NCBI GenBank assembly: GCA_017302255.1 | Contig: JAFLDV010000019.1 | Span: 16,979 to 80,978 of the forward strand | Origin: Gammaproteobacteria bacterium | GTDB taxonomy: Bacteria; Pseudomonadota; Gammaproteobacteria; Enterobacterales; Alteromonadaceae | Direction: 5' to 3' | DNA length: 64,000 nt | Notes under the pieces: model-generated | What the model saw: only the letters and a program-made list of their open reading frames with translations | Databases searched by the model: none | What the model was told of the DNA's origin: nothing | Shown: positions 1 through 11,026 of the stretch, in pieces | Position numbering within the stretch: position 1 is the stretch's first letter | How the letters are laid out: every line of letters begins with the position of its first letter | Translations under genes and position numbers: made by a program

Positions 1-749
1 GTTTCCGGCCCAAGCTCTTTTTCGTCTGCGAGCACATCCAGTAACTGCTTCTCTGAGGAACCAGCGACAGGTGTATCAACTGAAGTAATTTTTTCATTTA
101 ACTTCAGCATCTTCCTGACTTCTTCCACTGGGCGATTTAACGCTGCAGCGATTTCTTCTGGAGTTGGCTCATGATCGAGTCGTTGCGATAACTCGCGAGC
201 CGCTCTTAAATAAATATTAAGTTCTTTCACCACATGGATGGGCAACCGAATTGTCCGCGTTTGATTCATGATCGCGCGTTCAATGGTTTGACGGATCCAC
301 CAAGTAGCATAAGTCGAAAAACGGAAACCGCGTTCAGGATCGAATTTTTCTACGGCACGAATTAGGCCTAGGTTACCCTCTTCAATCAGATCAAGCAGTG
401 CTAGACCACGATTAATATAACGTCGGGCAATTTTAACCACTAACCGTAGATTACTTTCAATCATACGTTTACGAGCGGCTTGGTCGCCTTTAAGGGCTAG
501 TCTTGAAAAATAAACTTCTTCTTCAGCGGAAAGTAGAGGCGAGAAACCGATTTCGCCCAGATAAATCTGAGTGGCATCCATGGCTCTTTGGCTATCATCG
601 CGGGTAAAAACGTCGTCGGGTGTATTATCTTCTTCAGCGGCTAATGCATTTAAATCAGGCTCTGCCGTATCGTCATCCAACAGCACCACATCATCAGTCA
701 TCTCCGACTCTTTAAAGTCGACTACATCATCTTCATCTTTATGTCCCAT
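1..749 (-). CDS. rpoS: RNA polymerase sigma factor RpoS (partial, C-terminus outside window)
   Basis: Stationary-phase/general-stress sigma factor of the sigma-70 family. The 249 visible residues carry an acidic N-terminus (starts MGHKDEDD), then region 1.2-2 with [18 protein letters not shown] and the core-binding and -10 recognition segment [15 protein letters not shown], followed by region 3. Region 4 (-35 recognition) lies beyond base 1, so the gene is cut by the window and not truncated in the genome. The start at 749 is preceded by a strong ribosome site (AGAAGGA). It lies just downstream of nlpD in the same direction, the usual arrangement, in which the main rpoS promoter often lies inside nlpD. 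I did not locate that promoter here. Confidence 0.96.
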   Translation of the reverse strand, partial: MGHKDEDDVVDFKESEMTDDVVLLDDDTAEPDLNALAAEEDNTPDDVFTRDDSQRAMDATQIYLGEIGFSPLLSAEEEVYFSRLALKGDQAARKRMIESNLRLVVKIARRYINRGLALLDLIEEGNLGLIRAVEKFDPERGFRFSTYATWWIRQTIERAIMNQTRTIRLPIHVVKELNIYLRAARELSQRLDHEPTPEEIAAALNRPVEEVRKMLKLNEKITSVDTPVAGSSEKQLLDVLADEKELGPE

Positions 750-834
750 ATCCTTCTCCCAAATCTACAAAGGGTGGTCACACCTTTAACTGCCAGAATT
801 CCTTTCTTTTCGTCATGAGTTTGTGTGGATCTGA

Positions 835-1665
835 TTATTTTAGATATTGCAGCGGATCGACAGAACGACCACGGAAACGGATTTCAAAATGCAGCTGAAT
901 ACGCTCTGCATCGGTGTTACCCATTTCAGCGATAAGCTGACCTGCTGTTACCGTATCTCGCTCTTTCACCAGAAGACGGTGATTGTGGGCATAGGCGCTT
1001 AGAAAATCATCATTGTGTCGGATGATGATCAAATTGCCATAACCCCGCAGCGCATTGCCCGCATAAACAACCTGGCCTGCTGCCGCAGCTTTGATCGGTG
1101 TCCCAAGTGCCCCTCCAATGTCTAGTCCTTTATTGCCATGTTCCTGTTGAGAGAACTTGGCTAAAATCGGCCCTTTGACTGGCCATAACCATTGACCAGA
1201 TTTTGCATTGAAGGCGGTATTCTTAGGTTTTTCAGGATCTTTGTCCTGTTGAGATTGACCATATCTGCTTTTATTTGAGGACGCAACAACTTTAGCTTGT
1301 TTTGATGAAGTGGCTGAATTTACTGGATTTGAATAATTCGCATTTGCCGTTTTGGACTGATTTGAGGGACCGCGCATTACAGTTTGATAACTACTATCTT
1401 CAGCAACAACTAACACTTGGCCGACATAAATTGTAAAGGGTTCAGGGATGCGATTTAGTTTGGCTAAACTGCGGTAATCCATACCGGCACGAAACGCGAT
1501 GGAAAAAAGCGTATCCCCCTTCTTCACCTGATAAGTGCGAGCGGTAATTGTCGGTTTTTTCACACGCGCACTGGCAACCTCGTCCACTGGCGCAGGCGCA
1601 TATGAACTCGAGCAACCGCCAAGTAAGAATCCTATTGTCAGTGCACTTGCCCAGTATTTAGCCAT
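835..1665 (-). CDS. nlpD: Murein hydrolase activator lipoprotein NlpD (LysM + degenerate M23)
   Basis: Outer-membrane lipoprotein that activates the amidase AmiC at the division site. A lipobox LLGGC places the lipidated cysteine near residue 18. A LysM peptidoglycan-binding domain follows at about residues 44-87 (YQVKKGDTLFSIAFRAGM). After a Ser/Gln/Lys-rich linker, a LytM/M23 fold occupies about residues 160-276. The first zinc-ligand position of active M23 enzymes (HxGxD) reads NKGLD here, while YAH and LHFE remain, so the domain should be non-catalytic, as in known NlpD activators. The gene overlaps the end of yqaA by 8 bases and lies upstream of rpoS. Confidence 0.94.
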   Translation of the reverse strand: MAKYWASALTIGFLLGGCSSSYAPAPVDEVASARVKKPTITARTYQVKKGDTLFSIAFRAGMDYRSLAKLNRIPEPFTIYVGQVLVVAEDSSYQTVMRGPSNQSKTANANYSNPVNSATSSKQAKVVASSNKSRYGQSQQDKDPEKPKNTAFNAKSGQWLWPVKGPILAKFSQQEHGNKGLDIGGALGTPIKAAAAGQVVYAGNALRGYGNLIIIRHNDDFLSAYAHNHRLLVKERDTVTAGQLIAEMGNTDAERIQLHFEIRFRGRSVDPLQYLK

Positions 1666-2239
1666 AGATCAAATACAAAGCCCCTGCTAACAATACCGTG
1701 CCCCAGCCTAACCAATCGACAATGTCCCGCAGCTTCTGTTGCATGCGTTCACCGCCCCAATACATCAAACCTGCCACCAAGAAAAAGCGGCTAGCACGTC
1801 CGATAAAAGAGGCTAGAACAAAAGGCAGAAATGCCATATGCAGCAGTCCGGCGCTGACGGTAAATAGTTTATAAGGGATTGGCGAGAAACCAGCAATGAA
1901 CACGACCCAAACACCATATTCATGGAACCATTGTTCGACTTTTGCAAAGACGTCTTGATAGCCCATTTTTTCAATGATCGGTTGCACCACCGGATCAAAC
2001 AACCAATAGCCTAACCAATACCCGACAATCCCCCCAATCACCGAAGCAATAGTCGTTAACCATGCATACTTCCAGGCTTTATCACGTTCGGCCAAAGCCA
2101 TTGGCGCTAACATCACATCTGGAGGAATTGGAAAAATCACTGACTCAGTAAAACTTAGTAGCGCTAAATAACGCGGAGCATGGCGATGTTTAGCCCACTG
2201 CAGCGCTTTATCGTACATTTTTTGGAAAATTTTCAACAC
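1658..2239 (-). CDS. yqaA: DedA/SNARE-associated family membrane protein YqaA
   Basis: Small inner-membrane protein of the DedA/VTT family, 193 residues. Several hydrophobic segments are visible (about residues 25-50, 60-82, 105-135, 140-160, 175-192). The signatures FTESVIFPIPPDVMLAP and GFSPIPYKLFTVSAG are typical of YqaA-type proteins. Family members are thought to take part in membrane lipid homeostasis, but a specific substrate is not established. The start at 2239 is GTG with CGGAG close upstream; an in-frame ATG seven codons later is an alternative. It lies between pcm and nlpD and overlaps nlpD, so it is probably co-transcribed with both. Confidence 0.85.
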   Translation of the reverse strand: MLKIFQKMYDKALQWAKHRHAPRYLALLSFTESVIFPIPPDVMLAPMALAERDKAWKYAWLTTIASVIGGIVGYWLGYWLFDPVVQPIIEKMGYQDVFAKVEQWFHEYGVWVVFIAGFSPIPYKLFTVSAGLLHMAFLPFVLASFIGRASRFFLVAGLMYWGGERMQQKLRDIVDWLGWGTVLLAGALYLIYG

Positions 2240-2253
2240 AAACTCCGAGACAA

Positions 2254-2907
2254 TTAGGCAAGTTCGCCAGGAATTAACGGGACGAATCGAACCGCTTCAA
2301 CTTCAATAACCGGAAATTCATCTTGCCGGCGGGTATAAACTCTTAAGACTTGTTCTTGCGCACCGACAGGGATCACTAATCGACCGCCTTCGGTAAGCTG
2401 ATGTAACAGGGCATCGGGCACCTGCGTTGGCGCCGCAGTCACGATAATACAATCAAAGGGTGCTTTGGTTGCCCATCCTAACCAGCCGTCGCCATGCTTC
2501 ATGGCGACATTGTGCAGATCTAGCTGCTGCAGACGACGTTTAGCCTGAAACTGTAATGATTTTATGCGTTCCACCGTACAGACTTGTGAAAACAGCTGCG
2601 CCAGAATAGCTGTCTGATAACCGGAACCTGTGCCAATTTCGAGCACCTTTTTTGGCTTCCAGACGATGCCATCGTCCTCTTGCAATAACAACTCGGTCAT
2701 CTTCGCCACTATGTAGGGCTGAGAAATCGTCTGTCCCTGACCGATAGGTAGTGCCGTATTTTCATAAGCTTTGTGCGCCAGCACAAGTTCGACAAACAAG
2801 TGGCGCGGGATCGCAGCAATAGCCGCCAGCACTTTTGGATCTTTGATGCCGTCTTGTTGCAATTTCTGCGCGAGCAGCTGAGCGCTGCGAGATGTTGCTA
2901 CCGCCAT
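2254..2907 (-). CDS. pcm: Protein-L-isoaspartate O-methyltransferase
   Basis: Repairs isoaspartyl residues that accumulate in ageing proteins by S-adenosylmethionine-dependent methylation. The SAM-binding motif [13 protein letters not shown], the upstream substrate loop [16 protein letters not shown] and the C-terminal [15 protein letters not shown] closely match the Escherichia coli enzyme. I chose the ATG at 2907 (217 residues, product starting MAVATSRS) because it overlaps the surE stop as TAATG. The longer reading from 2934 would add nine residues overlapping surE. The surE-pcm pairing is standard and links stationary-phase survival with protein repair, next to rpoS. Confidence 0.93.
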   Translation of the reverse strand: MAVATSRSAQLLAQKLQQDGIKDPKVLAAIAAIPRHLFVELVLAHKAYENTALPIGQGQTISQPYIVAKMTELLLQEDDGIVWKPKKVLEIGTGSGYQTAILAQLFSQVCTVERIKSLQFQAKRRLQQLDLHNVAMKHGDGWLGWATKAPFDCIIVTAAPTQVPDALLHQLTEGGRLVIPVGAQEQVLRVYTRRQDEFPVIEVEAVRFVPLIPGELA

Positions 2908-3662
2908 TATTCCAGCCCAACATCTGCCAGCCAATCTTGCAACATGGCAATGCTGCGATAGGCGGTCATATCTATTTGCAGTGGCGTCACTGATGCATAA
3001 CCATTGGCAACTGCATGAAAGTCGGTACCCTCACCAGCATCAAGCTCAGGCCCTAGCGAGCCATACCAGTAGATTTGTCGACCCCAAGGATCAGTAGTGC
3101 TGGTCATAGTTTCGGCTTTATGCCGACGCCCCAAACGCGTGACTCTAATGCCTTTTAATTCCGACAATGGTATGGAGGGCACATTGATATTTAAAATCTG
3201 GTCAGCTGGTAATGGATGGGATTTCAGTCGCTCTATCACTTTGACTGTGACATAGGCTGCGGTAGCGAAATGCTCTTCATCGCGTCCGGCAAGCGACACA
3301 GCGATGGCTGGTAGGCCCAAATGCCGGCCTTCAGTGGCGGCGGCAACAGTGCCAGAATACAACACATCATCGCCCATATTGGCGCCATGATTAATCCCAG
3401 CCACCACCAAATCTGGCGCAGGCTTACACAACTGACTAATAGCTAAATGCACACAATCGGTTGGTGTGCCACTGACAGCAGTAAACCCGTTGTCCATGAC
3501 ATGCGTTCGTAATGGATTGAGCAAAGTCAGCGAATTGCTGGCACCGCTGCAATTTCGATCAGGAGCCACAGTCGTGACATCAGCAATAGCTGCTAACGCC
3601 TGTTGCAGCACAGCAATGCCCTTGGCATGAACGCCATCATCATTACTTAATAAAATGCGCAT
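2907..3662 (-). CDS. surE: 5'/3'-nucleotidase SurE
   Basis: Metal-dependent nucleoside-monophosphate phosphatase. The N-terminal metal-binding motif [12 protein letters not shown] (the two aspartates bind the ion), the SGASNSLTL segment and [20 protein letters not shown] are all diagnostic. The 251 residues match the usual length of about 250. Its ATG directly abuts the truD stop, and its stop overlaps the pcm start by one base, so translation of truD-surE-pcm is probably coupled. Confidence 0.96.
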   Translation of the reverse strand: MRILLSNDDGVHAKGIAVLQQALAAIADVTTVAPDRNCSGASNSLTLLNPLRTHVMDNGFTAVSGTPTDCVHLAISQLCKPAPDLVVAGINHGANMGDDVLYSGTVAAATEGRHLGLPAIAVSLAGRDEEHFATAAYVTVKVIERLKSHPLPADQILNINVPSIPLSELKGIRVTRLGRRHKAETMTSTTDPWGRQIYWYGSLGPELDAGEGTDFHAVANGYASVTPLQIDMTAYRSIAMLQDWLADVGLE

Positions 3663-4718
3663 TTAAGACTCCAGAAATGCCAAATCACGACTAATATCTT
3701 GATAATTAACAAGTTCTCTTAATACCGAAGTCGCAAAACAACCTGCAGGCAAAGCAAACTGCAAGTGCAGTGTATCATGCTGCCATTGATAACTAAGGTT
3801 TTTCGGCACTAGCCGAATACTGCGCCGTTCCGTATTCACATTAAAGGCAATCAACGCATCCACCCAATGTTGCCAAGGCGCTAAGATTTTTTGTTGCCAA
3901 GCCAGAGCTTCGCCTTGTTCCAACTCTTTGCCAATTCCAGGAAGTAACGCCGTTGGATGAATGTCAAAAGTGTTCAGTCGATGGGTTATGGTCTCGTCCG
4001 GTTGTTCAACTTGAAACACCGAACCGGAGCCATCCAATTGCACCACGCCACCGGGCTGAACTTGTTGAAACAAGCCTTGCTGCACTCGGGCAGAAACTTG
4101 CTGATTGAACAGCATTGAACGACTTGCCGACAACGCTAAGCCTCGCAATACCCGATCAGGAATACTGCCACCACGGAAGAGTTTGTCAGCTAACAACAGG
4201 TTGCCGCCATTGTGGCCAAAGCGTTGTTCACCATAATAATTCGGCACACCATTGACGATGAGTTGCAATCGGCTTTGCAAATCATTGATATCACTAACTC
4301 CACGCAGCACTAACTGAAAACGATTTTGTTTGATTGAACCAATTTTTAGCCGACGTTGGTGGCGCACTGTGTCCAAGATCCTGACACCTTCAATATTCCA
4401 ATCTTGCCAAGCCAATTCTTGCTTGATTGGCACCGGTAAACAGAACCATTGCCGAGTTACCGCATGGCGATCTTTTAACCCCGCATAACTAACCAGCCGG
4501 GCTTTGAGGCCTGCGGCAGCAGCAATTTGTTTGGCAACATATTGGGTGTTTTGGCCAATTTTCTCCACCCACAACAGCATATGCTCGCCATGCCCAGTTG
4601 GGGTGAAACTTAGCTCTTCATCAACGATAAAATCCTCGGGCTGGCTGCGCAGGAAAGCACGCGCCTGTGGTTCACCGTAAAGATATGCCGTTGCTGGGAA
4701 ATTTAAGGTATCGCTCAT
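3663..4718 (-). CDS. truD: tRNA pseudouridine(13) synthase TruD
   Basis: Makes pseudouridine at position 13 of tRNA-Glu. The catalytic aspartate lies in the family motif [16 protein letters not shown] near residue 80, and the RNA-binding signature [15 protein letters not shown] follows around residue 160. The 351 residues agree with the E. coli protein (349). The start overlaps the ispF stop by four bases (ATGA) and the stop adjoins the surE start, so it sits tightly inside the ispD-ispF-truD-surE run. Confidence 0.95.
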   Translation of the reverse strand: MSDTLNFPATAYLYGEPQARAFLRSQPEDFIVDEELSFTPTGHGEHMLLWVEKIGQNTQYVAKQIAAAAGLKARLVSYAGLKDRHAVTRQWFCLPVPIKQELAWQDWNIEGVRILDTVRHQRRLKIGSIKQNRFQLVLRGVSDINDLQSRLQLIVNGVPNYYGEQRFGHNGGNLLLADKLFRGGSIPDRVLRGLALSASRSMLFNQQVSARVQQGLFQQVQPGGVVQLDGSGSVFQVEQPDETITHRLNTFDIHPTALLPGIGKELEQGEALAWQQKILAPWQHWVDALIAFNVNTERRSIRLVPKNLSYQWQHDTLHLQFALPAGCFATSVLRELVNYQDISRDLAFLES

Positions 4719-5197
4719 TGACGCACGACCAGCACAACAGCTTCCACGGCAATGCCTTCTTTACGGCCGACAAACCCAAGTTTCTCAGTAGTGGTCGCTT
4801 TGACATTTACCTGATCGATCCCACACTGCAGATCGGCCGCAATACATTCACGCATCGCGACGACATGTGGCGCCATTTTTGGCGCTTGTGCCATGATGGT
4901 CACATCCAAATTGCCAATCTGATAGCCCAGCGCTTTAACATCAGCAAAGACTTTTCGTAATAAAATTCGGCTATCTATACCTTTAAATGCCGCATCCGTA
5001 TCTGGAAAATGGTGGCCAATATCGCCAAGCGCCAACGCACCTAATAACGCATCAGAAACTGCATGTAACACCACATCGCCGTCAGAATGCGCGATCAAAC
5101 CGTGGCTATGGTCGATTTTAACGCCGCCCAAGGTAACCGGACCTTCGCCACCAAATGCGTGCACATCAAAACCATGACCAATTCGAAATGGCATCAT
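4715..5197 (-). CDS. ispF: 2-C-methyl-D-erythritol 2,4-cyclodiphosphate synthase
   Basis: Fifth enzyme of the MEP isoprenoid pathway; cyclises CDP-ME 2-phosphate with release of CMP. The zinc-binding motif [11 protein letters not shown] at the N-terminus, the [18 protein letters not shown] block and the C-terminal [19 protein letters not shown] are all present. I chose the ATG at 5197 (160 residues, E. coli 159) because it forms an ATGA overlap with the ispD stop. A longer frame extends upstream to 5302 but runs into ispD and lacks family similarity. A second ATG follows immediately at 5194. Confidence 0.95.
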   Translation of the reverse strand: MMPFRIGHGFDVHAFGGEGPVTLGGVKIDHSHGLIAHSDGDVVLHAVSDALLGALALGDIGHHFPDTDAAFKGIDSRILLRKVFADVKALGYQIGNLDVTIMAQAPKMAPHVVAMRECIAADLQCGIDQVNVKATTTEKLGFVGRKEGIAVEAVVLVVRQ

Positions 5198-5886
5198 AAG
5201 GCTTGCTCCAAATAAAAACGGGCTAACGCCAGATCTTCTGGCTGAGTAATTTTGAGATTGTCCGCGCGACCAGGGCTTAACAACACAGGTTGGCCAGCCC
5301 ACTCCATCGCCGAAGCTTCATCGGTGACCGCCACACCTGCTTTGAGTGCTGCACTCAAAGCATCACGAAGCTGTTTTGTTGGAAACAACTGCGGGGTTAG
5401 TGCATGCCATAATTGCTGGCGCGACACTGTATGATCAACTAAATGACACGGCGAATGTTGTACGCCGCGTTTCATGGTATCTCGGACCTGACAGGCCAAA
5501 ATGCCGCCGTGTTGAGCTTGTTGGCAATTTGCAATTAACTGCTGGATATCCTCGGTGCGAACGAGGGGCCTTGCTGCATCATGAACCAGCGCCCATGGGT
5601 ATTGCTCGGCGTCAATTTGAACAAGGGCCGCCAGCACCGAATCCGCGCGTTCATTACCGCCGGTAACTCGATGCACATTGGGCATAGATGCTAAAGGTAA
5701 GTGTTGGAAATAAGGATCAGTTGCGGCCAGAGCGAGATACAAAGGTTGTGAAGGTAAGGCCTGAAACAGCGCATCGACGGTATGCTCTAGCACTGTCTTG
5801 CCGTTTAACACCAAATACTGTTTTGGCCGATCAGCCTGCATCCGCGCACCGACACCCGCTGCCGGGATCACTAGCGCGATGTTCAT
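5194..5886 (-). CDS. ispD: 2-C-methyl-D-erythritol 4-phosphate cytidylyltransferase
   Basis: Third MEP-pathway enzyme; joins CTP and MEP to give CDP-ME. The nucleotide-binding N-terminus [18 protein letters not shown] with its conserved Arg and Lys, the central VHDAARPL motif and TDEASAMEW are typical. The length of 230 residues is standard. It overlaps ftsB upstream by four bases and ispF downstream by four bases, the common ftsB-ispD-ispF arrangement. Confidence 0.96.
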   Translation of the reverse strand: MNIALVIPAAGVGARMQADRPKQYLVLNGKTVLEHTVDALFQALPSQPLYLALAATDPYFQHLPLASMPNVHRVTGGNERADSVLAALVQIDAEQYPWALVHDAARPLVRTEDIQQLIANCQQAQHGGILACQVRDTMKRGVQHSPCHLVDHTVSRQQLWHALTPQLFPTKQLRDALSAALKAGVAVTDEASAMEWAGQPVLLSPGRADNLKITQPEDLALARFYLEQAL

Positions 5887-6167
5887 TTTTTTCCTTGCTT
5901 GGCAACAAGTCGGAAAAACACTTCGTTTTGTTTAACTAAGCCTAACTCGTTGCGTGCACGTTCTTCAATGGAATCTAGCCCACTTTGCAGATCTTCAACA
6001 TCTGCGAGAAACATCAGATTGCGTTTTTTTAGTTCTAAATTTGTCAGCTCATGACTCTTTAACTCTTTCTGACGTTGCAAATATTGCTCGACACTGTGTT
6101 GGCCGAACCACAGTCGATATTGCAAAGCAGCCATCAGGCCAAGCAGAAGTAAGATCACAATTCGCAT
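5883..6167 (-). CDS. ftsB: Cell division protein FtsB
   Basis: Small bitopic divisome protein that forms the FtsQLB complex at midcell. A single N-terminal membrane span (about residues 3-20, IVILLLLGLMAALQYRLWF) is followed by a periplasmic coiled coil of about 45 residues and a short tail with the ERARNELGLVKQNEVFFRL signature. It has 94 residues, against 103 in E. coli. It is the first gene of the overlapping run through ispD and ispF. Confidence 0.93.
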   Translation of the reverse strand: MRIVILLLLGLMAALQYRLWFGQHSVEQYLQRQKELKSHELTNLELKKRNLMFLADVEDLQSGLDSIEERARNELGLVKQNEVFFRLVAKQGKK

Positions 6168-6261
6168 AAGGCACCTAAACCCAGATATTGCCGTTATTAT
6201 GAAGCCTATATTCTGACCTGAAAAGCCCTAACATCGCCAAATCGCGCGGTTTTATTGGCTT

Positions 6262-6927
6262 TTAGCGGACTTTCGGGCTTAGTGGTGCCGATTTTGCTGG
6301 ATGAGGTTTGGCTAACTGCTGCCAGTTTAACCGACTAGCCAACAGCATTTCCCGTAAGCTTAATAATCGAGGAGATTTTTTATCGCCATTTCGCCACTGA
6401 TGGCCACAACAAACAGCGGTAAAAATGACTTTACTTGGTTTTAGTAATAACTTTTGTTGATTGTCAGGTTCTTGCGGCCAACCCGCCATCGCAAACCAGC
6501 CATGCTCGTTACAATGCAAACGTTGTCCAACGTGATCAATTTCATCGACTGAATCGAGCAAAATTTGCTGCACGCCCTGCTCTTGCTGGTAAACCGGAAC
6601 TAACAGTCCCAATCGCGCGGATTTGGAGTAAAAAGCAAAAATACTTTCTGAGGCATCAACATGGGGTACTGGGCATTGCCGACTTTGACTATGTAACCAA
6701 CAAGCGTTTTGGCTATCCAATTGCAGTGGTGAAGGATATTGCAATATTAAACTTGCAGCTTCACGCACATAAAACGACAAACTTTTCAGCCGGCGGGTCA
6801 ACAATAAATGCTGTTCTGGTGGGGTTTGTGCCAGACGAGCCAACTCACGCTCGTACAAGGTATTGCACAGCTCAGTGTAGATTAACGTCTGCTCTGGGTT
6901 TTGCCAGAGTTGGTTTTGCGTAGTCAT
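6262..6927 (-). CDS. Uncharacterised protein between ftsB and eno
   Basis: A 221-residue protein that I do not recognise. It has no signal peptide and no clear membrane span, so it is probably cytoplasmic. The N-terminal half looks helical and Leu/Arg-rich (CNTLYERELARLAQ, TRRLKSLSFYVREAASLIL). The middle holds hydrophobic beta-like stretches and scattered cysteines (CWLHSQSRQC, CNEHGWFAMAGW, VCCGHQW), and the C-terminus is basic. The CCGH and CNEH groups could be metal ligands, but their spacing fits no finger that I know. It is transcribed with its neighbours, 94 bases upstream of ftsB and 53 bases downstream of the eno stop. The eno terminator hairpin separates it from eno. Confidence 0.75.
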   Translation of the reverse strand: MTTQNQLWQNPEQTLIYTELCNTLYERELARLAQTPPEQHLLLTRRLKSLSFYVREAASLILQYPSPLQLDSQNACWLHSQSRQCPVPHVDASESIFAFYSKSARLGLLVPVYQQEQGVQQILLDSVDEIDHVGQRLHCNEHGWFAMAGWPQEPDNQQKLLLKPSKVIFTAVCCGHQWRNGDKKSPRLLSLREMLLASRLNWQQLAKPHPAKSAPLSPKVR

Positions 6928-6945
6928 TGCCTGTGTTCAGCTGAA

Positions 6946-6968
6946 AAGGCCAGCGTTAAGCTGGCCTT
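6946..6968 (-). terminator. Intrinsic terminator after eno
   Basis: A nine-base perfect stem (6946-6954 with 6960-6968, loop GTTAA) lies 13 bases past the eno stop. On the minus strand it is followed by TTTT. It should end the pyrG/eno transcript ahead of the uncharacterised gene. Confidence 0.8.
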
Positions 6969-6980
6969 ATTGCAAACGGC

Positions 6981-10007
<3,027 letters not shown>

Positions 10008-10118
10008 TCAATTACTTATCAATAGTTATAAGGTGAAAATCACCAGCAACAGAAATTGAAATAGAATTGATATCAGGACGGGCGGAAAGTATAGCAAAGC
10101 TGAAGCAATGGCTCAATA

Positions 10119-10147
10119 AAAGCTTTTCGGTTCTGACGAAAAGCTTT
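10119..10147 (-). terminator. Terminator-like hairpin after mazG
   Basis: An 11-base perfect stem, AAAGCTTTTCG with CGAAAAGCTTT (10119-10129 and 10137-10147, 7-base loop), is followed on the minus strand by a short T-rich stretch. It lies 38 bases past the mazG stop and ahead of pyrG. Confidence 0.65.
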
Positions 10148-10184
10148 CATTCGTCCGCTATCACCGCAGCATTATCTAGCGCAG

Positions 10185-10964
10185 TTAGCCCTGCTGCTGC
10201 TTGACTAACTGCCAAGCGCTTTCCATCTCGGCCAAATTTGCTTGGCCCACTGGCGTTTCAGTTGCCGCGAGCAATTGCTCTACCGCACGAAAACGTCGTT
10301 CGAACTTACGATTAGCTTGGCGTAGCACTGCTTCCGGCTCAAGACCAGATTTGCGAATAACATTCACTAAGGCAAACATCAAATCACCAAGCTCATCGGT
10401 AAGTTCAGCTGAGCCCGGACTCGTTTGCTCAACTTCAAGGATTTCTTCTTTGACTTTTTCCCAGCAGCCAGCAACATCGGGCCAATCAAAACCAACGTTG
10501 GCGCAGCGTTTTTGTAATTTATAAGCCCGTGTTAACGCCGGAAGCCCTTGCGGGACATTGTCAAGCACGCTTGGCAACCCAGACATTTGCCGCTCAGCTT
10601 GTTTCAACGCTTCCCAATTTTGCAGTGCCGTCGCGGCATCTGCATGTTGTTCTGACTTGGCAAAGATATGCGGATGGCGACGGACTAATTTGTCGCAAAT
10701 GGCTGCGACACAATCAGCAAATTGAAAATCACCAAGCTCTGCACCAATTTGGCTATAAAACACCACTTGAAACAATAAATCACCAAGCTCATCTTTGAGT
10801 TCAGCAATAGCGCCGCGTTCGATGGCATCGGCAACTTCATAAGCTTCTTCTAAGGTGTAAGGCACTATGGTTTGATAGGTTTGGGCTTTATCCCATGCGC
10901 AGCCTGATTGCGGATCACGCAGCTTGGCCATGATGGCCAGCAGGTCGTCGATAGTTGTCATCAC
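10185..10964 (-). CDS. mazG: Nucleoside triphosphate pyrophosphohydrolase MazG
   Basis: All-alpha NTP pyrophosphatase that hydrolyses (d)NTPs to monophosphates and, in E. coli, helps to lower ppGpp-linked toxicity. Two MazG repeats are visible. The first has the metal-binding pattern EEAYEVADAIE followed by ELKDELGDLLFQ; the second has EEILEVEQ and ELTDELGDLMFALVN. The 259 residues match E. coli (263). Two ATGs are adjacent at the start (10964 and 10961). It sits downstream of relA, an order shared with E. coli, which fits its link to the stringent response. Confidence 0.95.
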   Translation of the reverse strand: MMTTIDDLLAIMAKLRDPQSGCAWDKAQTYQTIVPYTLEEAYEVADAIERGAIAELKDELGDLLFQVVFYSQIGAELGDFQFADCVAAICDKLVRRHPHIFAKSEQHADAATALQNWEALKQAERQMSGLPSVLDNVPQGLPALTRAYKLQKRCANVGFDWPDVAGCWEKVKEEILEVEQTSPGSAELTDELGDLMFALVNVIRKSGLEPEAVLRQANRKFERRFRAVEQLLAATETPVGQANLAEMESAWQLVKQQQG

Positions 10965-10977
10965 TACTCCAATAGCA

Positions 10978-11003
10978 AAACCGCCAATGCTCGCTAGCGG
11001 TTT
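10978..11003 (-). terminator. Hairpin between relA and mazG
   Basis: Arms AAACCGC and GCGGTTT (10978-10984 with 10997-11003, 12-base loop) are extended by flanking GC pairs and followed on the minus strand by TTTTGC. It is probably a weak terminator or attenuator in the 62-base relA-mazG gap. Confidence 0.5.
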
Positions 11004-11026
11004 GCTACAGCTTGAAAATTTCTAAC

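Noticed and set aside
571..789. 72-residue plus-strand frame rich in serine
   Set aside because: Antisense to the acidic start of rpoS; the Ser runs mirror Asp/Glu codons.
2908..2934. Longer pcm start at 2934
   Set aside because: The added nine residues lie in surE and have no counterpart; the TAATG overlap start fits better, though the longer start is not excluded.
4715..5302. Extended ispF of 195 residues
   Set aside because: The extra N-terminus is inside ispD and unlike the family; the ATGA overlap at 5197 gives the standard length.
6435..6923. 162-residue plus-strand frame over the uncharacterised gene
   Set aside because: The minus-strand frame fills the gap fully and agrees in direction with eno and ftsB; the antisense frame has no family features.
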